64,000 bases of DNA from Atriophallophorus winterbourni (taxonomy: Eukaryota > Platyhelminthes > Trematoda > Plagiorchiida > Microphallidae): contig JACCGJ010001750.1 in assembly GCA_013407085.1 (NCBI GenBank), positions 1 through 64,000 on the forward strand, read 5' to 3'. Under the pieces are notes generated by a model that saw only the letters and a program-made list of their open reading frames with translations, searched no databases and was not told where the DNA came from. A program made the position numbers and the translations under genes. Below are positions 59,675 to 64,000 of this stretch, one piece after another (position 1 is the first letter of the stretch; each line of letters starts with the position of its first letter).

Positions 59675-60924
59675 TAAACCAGGTGACTCACAATGGTAGC
59701 AAGAAGGAGACAGCAATCTGATGAACACAATTACATTCGTAATCCCGCACCTTCAAATAGAATTTTACATAAACCTCACAACCAATCTTATGCTGTTGGA
59801 ATCCATCGTGTAGAGACGGATAATTCATATTTCGCTGGATTTAACCATTGTGAGTAGTGATGAAAAAAGCCGATTACTCAAACTATTATTGGGATAAATC
59901 CACATAACCGAACCAGATCAAACACAAGATCACGCAAGAAACTCGTTTTCGCGAAGGAATTACAACATGCACATGAAATGTGCATAATGAAACATGAAAC
60001 ACGGAATGTAGAGATTAAACATATAATCATCTTTTCTTGTTTTCACATCACGCACATTTCACGAACACTTTTATGCTTTAGTTCACACATTCTTTGTAAG
60101 AACAGTACAACCCGGCTCCCGCAGACTCAAAATTATGGTGAAAATCCGACTTGATAACTGGATGAATCAACATTTCTCCACTAGCACAACTACTCAACAT
60201 ACCACACCTCCGAACGGATTGCGGAAGTTACATTTCCGCTGAAACTCATACACTGAGCGGCTTTTGGCAATCTCATTCGGTGTCAAACTTTGAAACAGAC
60301 TGGACCTTTCTCTGTTAGAAAGTGATACGATCATAACCATAGAAAGATAAATGATGATTTTCGATTTGATTTTTCAGGATTAATCGTGGGCTAGTATGAT
60401 GCACATAAATTTCCGAACGCATTAGTGACGCACGAAATGTGAATGAACCATTTTCAAGTGAAAAAGCATTCTATACTCAATATGTAAATCAGAGCCTTAT
60501 TTAAAATGAAAATATCCATATATCAAAAATTGCTTTGGGATCAGTATCAATGATCAAACAGCACGGAATAACTTTATTGAGATTAACTAAAACTTCAATT
60601 AGTTAACAAGGAAGAAAACCTTATCTATGCATAGACAGAAATTTTGGGTTCGGTTTTCGGTCTATGAAAAGCTTCAAGATTAGTTTGCTGAAAATTAAGC
60701 ATAAAAGCTGGTACCATCGACATTGAATTATTCATGTTCGTTAGGCCGAACGCATTTATCATTCGCTTCTCTCGTTTCGTTGGCAGGTCTGTGACCGCTT
60801 TAAAGGTCGCATGAAGGTCAGTTAGACGACCAATTAAACACTTCTAGCTGGGAAACCCACAGTAACCAAGATAGCATACCGGTAGTTCTCCCAGCAAGTT
60901 GTGCTATTTCGAGCACAGTATGAT
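59675..60924. other. No recognisable feature
   Basis: Searched for upstream exons of the GTPase gene (EF-hand or coiled coil on the minus strand ending in phase 2). None was convincing. Confidence 0.35.
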
Positions 60925-61245
60925 AATATCCAATGATGGTCGTTGTTGGCCTACTTCGGTCGATGTCAACAATGGATGTACATCACAATCGCATGAATTT
61001 TTATGTTCTAGAGTTTTTTGAATGCCAAAAAAATCCGATTCGGGAGGAACAATCTCTCTTGCAACGTTTGCTGCGATAGTCGGAACTCGGTTATAGGGCG
61101 TCAGTTGCAAGCCGGCGGCGTGATCTGCGTTCAGCAGCCAAGAGCTGTATCTGCTCCTCCCCAGCTTGCAGATGACGCTTTACACACTGCCTCCAATATG
61201 AGCGGTCAAGAGCAAGTTCTTCCCAACTGACCAGGTCATTGTCAT
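60925..61245 (-). mobile_element. LINE family B 3' end fragment
   Basis: The minus reading from 61245 gives 'SWEELALDRS', 'QAGEEQIQLLAAERRSRRRL' and 'NVAREIVPPESD', then the family 3' UTR ending 'gacatcgaccgaagtaggccaacaac' on the minus strand. It is cut at the 5' side inside the C-terminal coding region. Confidence 0.75.
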
Positions 61246-62375
61246 CCAATGACGGAAATTGAAGCTTAAATCTGTTCGCTCGAATCTACTCCTTCAACAA
61301 GTCGCAAAATATGTCAAAAAGCAATTATAGCAGCAAAGCGCGATTGAATGAATATGCTTTATTAAAGCATGTTCATATAAAAACTAAGCCTAATCAGCTT
61401 ATCTGAACAAGAGTAGAATTAAATTGAAATGCTTTTATGAAAAAGCGAAATTTCGCATTGACTTAGGAGCAACTGTTTATATTCTGAAGTAAGTCAACAT
61501 GATTCCAAAATTGAATGGTTTAGTTTGGTTGAATCTTGAAGCTAGAAAATAAATGATAAAGATCCGAAGTTCTTTAAACTAGCGACACCTGTTCAATTTG
61601 ATGATGGAGCATCCAAAACAAATCAGGCAAGCACAGATGAATACAACGAATCACTAATAGGAGTAAAACGGTTTGCAGACGGCGTGCGAAGAATGTTTTG
61701 ACGCGTTTCACTCAGAATCGATTAGTCAGTTGAAGAGAAATGAAATATGAATGGGTATAGGCTTCAGTGTGGCGAATTAGTTTTGACTCAGTGAAAACAA
61801 AATAATTATTTGCTCCGAAAATATTTAGATATTTCAGTTATTTGTGTGTTTACATCCCCATCCCTTACACACAACAACCGGTTTCTGGCTGTTTACTGTC
61901 ATCACTTGGAGATAGTAAGATTAATTTCAGTGAGCCTCGAAAGAGTGGATAAGTGGTAACCATATTTATACTCGAATAAAATAAAATATTTTGCTCTAGT
62001 GTCAAACCCAAGAGTAACAGCAAACGAGTGTTCTTGCGATTAGCCCAGTTAGAAGCCACCATCAAGTCTATGATTTGTTTATATCATCATCCAGACTCAT
62101 CAAAGTCACCATGACAGTTCCAAGATCTGGTTTATTTCAATGATTTAGTTAACGTACGATAACCTCATTGAATGGATACCAGTTTGCACCAAGCTTGTGA
62201 AACTAACGGTAGCGAATATGTGAAACATTCAAATATCTTGCGAAAAAGGAAACCTGGTATAATCTTTGATACGCTTTGTTAATATATCTCTGGTCATGAT
62301 ATTTGTTAACAATAATTTTGTTATTTAAAAAAGCCCAGTAAGGCACTTCTGTCGCGTGATTTATTTATGGATAAT
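61246..62375. other. Mostly unannotated; one hammerhead-family relic
   Basis: 61865-61925 on the minus strand resembles the ribozyme region (GTGATGA in place of CTGATGA; GAAACCGG kept; stem II not pairable). The remainder shows nothing I recognise. Confidence 0.4.
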
Positions 62376-62377
62376 GT

Positions 62378-62409
<32 letters not shown>

Positions 62410-62438
62410 CATCTATATATATATCTATCTATATAATA
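62376..62438. repeat. (TA)n-rich microsatellite
   Basis: Imperfect TA/TATC tract adjoining the inverted LINE copy. Confidence 0.85.
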
Positions 62439-62448
62439 TCGCATTCAG

Positions 62449-63195
62449 CTTTTAAAAGCACTTTAGCATTAGTCACTCTTTCCATCCACGATATGTTCAA
62501 GATACGACGGATGCATCGTAGATGGAAAGCATTCAGCTTCCGTTCGTGTCTTGCGTGGGTGGTCCAGGTTTCACTGCCGTACAGTAAAGTATTTAGTACG
62601 CACGCGCTGTATACCATCATCTTCGTTTTTACAGTCAGCTTGCGGTTACCCCAAACACGAGAGTTCAATCGGGACAAAATGACAGCTGCTCTGCCAATCC
62701 GCTGGTCTACAGAGCATGTTCACCCTATTACGTCAGCTCGACCTGCGGTGGCTTGGTCATGTCTACAGAATGGAAAACGTTTGTATTCCGAAAGATCTAC
62801 CCTATGGTGAATTGCAATTAGGTAGTCGATAATTGGGCAGACCGTACTTGCTGTACAAAGACGTTTGCAAAAGACATATGAAAGCTCTTGGCATTGACCG
62901 AGCGAGTTTGGAAGAACTTGCTCTTGACCGTTCACATTGGAGGCATTGTGTAATGCGTAGTCTGCAAGCTGGGAAGGAGCAGATGCAGCTCTTGGCTGCT
63001 GAACGCAGATCACACCGCCGGCGTGCAACTGACGCCCTACAACCGAGTTCTGACTATCGCTGCAAGCGCTGCATAAGAGATCGTTCCTCCTGAATCGGAC
63101 TGTTTAGTCATTCAAAAAGCTGTATAACATGAAAATTTGTGCAATTGTAATGTACATCCATGGTCGACATCGACCGAAGGAGGCCAACACACATT
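62449..63195 (+). mobile_element. LINE family B copy with 5' inversion (twin-priming structure)
   Basis: 62449-62702 reads on the minus strand as 'MSRLNSRVWGNRKLTVKTK' through 'VLNTLLYGSETW', 'FHLRCIRRILNISWMERVTN' and 'AKVLLKA'. From about 62701 the sequence switches to the plus strand and continues the same protein: 'AGLQSMFTLLRQLDLRWLGHVYRM', then 'IPKDLPYGELQL', 'MKALGIDRASLEELALDRSH' and 'RDRSS' stop, then the 3' UTR to ~63195. The two halves abut with about three shared bases (gct) and almost no loss. A TAA-type break near 62830 and truncation make it inactive. Confidence 0.85.
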
Positions 63196-63319
63196 CACAT
63201 TCCAATGTCATCGAACCAGCCAAACGTACAGACAGCTATCAACACTTATTTTTGTCTGGATTATAAATGTGGCCAGATTATTCGTCAACTTCCACCAAAA
63301 CAACTTGATTGTCAACATA

Positions 63320-64000
63320 NNNNNNNNNNNNNNNNNNNNNNNNNNNNNNNNNNNNNNNNNNNNNNNNNNNNNNNNNNNNNNNNNNNNNNNNNNNNNNNNN
63401 NNNNNNNNNNNNNNNNNNNNNNNNNNNNNNNNNNNNNNNNNNNNNNNNNNNNNNNNNNNNNNNNNNNNNNNNNNNNNNNNNNNNNNNNNNNNNNNNNNNN
63501 NNNNNNNNNNNNNNNNNNNNNNNNNNNNNNNNNNNNNNNNNNNNNNNNNNNNNNNNNNNNNNNNNNNNNNNNNNNNNNNNNNNNNNNNNNNNNNNNNNNN
63601 NNNNNNNNNNNNNNNNNNNNNNNNNNNNNNNNNNNNNNNNNNNNNNNNNNNNNNNNNNNNNNNNNNNNNNNNNNNNNNNNNNNNNNNNNNNNNNNNNNNN
63701 NNNNNNNNNNNNNNNNNNNNNNNNNNNNNNNNNNNNNNNNNNNNNNNNNNNNNNNNNNNNNNNNNNNNNNNNNNNNNNNNNNNNNNNNNNNNNNNNNNNN
63801 NNNNNNNNNNNNNNNNNNNNNNNNNNNNNNNNNNNNNNNNNNNNNNNNNNNNNNNNNNNNNNNNNNNNNNNNNNNNNNNNNNNNNNNNNNNNNNNNNNNN
63901 NNNNNNNNNNNNNNNNNNNNNNNNNNNNNNNNNNNNNNNNNNNNNNNNNNNNNNNNNNNNNNNNNNNNNNNNNNNNNNNNNNNNNNNNNNNNNNNNNNNN
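63320..64000. other. Assembly gap (N run)
   Basis: All bases are N to the end of the window. Upstream exons of the GTPase gene could lie in or beyond it. Confidence 1.

Noticed and set aside
59680..59880. Possible upstream exon before a GTGAGT donor near 59683
   Set aside because: The frame can be read open, but the peptide is neither coiled coil nor EF-hand and no good acceptor precedes it.
61865..61925. Minus-strand hammerhead-like motif as an active ribozyme
   Set aside because: The core reads GTGATGA and stem II is not complementary.

Overview
The window looks like eukaryotic, AT-rich, repeat-packed DNA from a metazoan, most likely a flatworm and probably a trematode. The reasons are spliced exons with GT..AG borders separated by kilobase introns; a Merlin DNA transposon; RTE-like and CR1-like LINE relics; pogo- and hAT-type elements; and hammerhead-ribozyme repeats like those described in schistosomes and in other metazoan retrozymes. 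The species assignment is inference. No bacterial-style operon, rRNA or tRNA gene was recognised.

The one host gene I can support lies on the minus strand, about 59.5 kb down to 31.8 kb. Eleven exons join in a continuous reading frame of about 427 codons. They encode coiled-coil segments, then a low-complexity linker, then a Rab-type GTPase domain with G1, G3, G4 and G5 motifs. This order fits the RASEF/Rab45 group of large Rab proteins. The first exon(s), where EF-hands would be expected, and the C-terminal exon(s) were not found. The 5' side runs toward an N gap at 63,320-64,000.

Left region (1-31 kb, no host gene recognised): a tandem array of ~232-bp monomers starts at base 1, and each monomer carries a type I hammerhead ribozyme motif. 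It is followed by two inverted ~960-bp pogo-type elements that keep only a DNA-binding-domain ORF, two hAT-type elements (one nested in a CR1-like LINE with an 8-bp target duplication), several CR1-like and RTE-like LINE relics, a LINE relic at 26 kb, and an ~0.8-kb inverted repeat at 30.5-31.3 kb.

Right region (31-63 kb): the introns of the GTPase gene are loaded with mobile DNA. They hold a decayed LINE (32.4-35.8 kb), a nearly complete Merlin element with 8-bp target duplications (36.7-38.0 kb), a full-length RTE-like LINE with a 12-bp target duplication (50.7-54.5 kb), further LINE fragments, a 278-bp tetranucleotide microsatellite, and relics of the hammerhead repeat family. Upstream of the gene fragment is a LINE copy with a 5' inversion of the twin-priming type (62.4-63.2 kb).

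The most notable items are the hammerhead-bearing tandem array with its dispersed decayed relatives, and the pair of pogo-like elements that encode only a DNA-binding domain.
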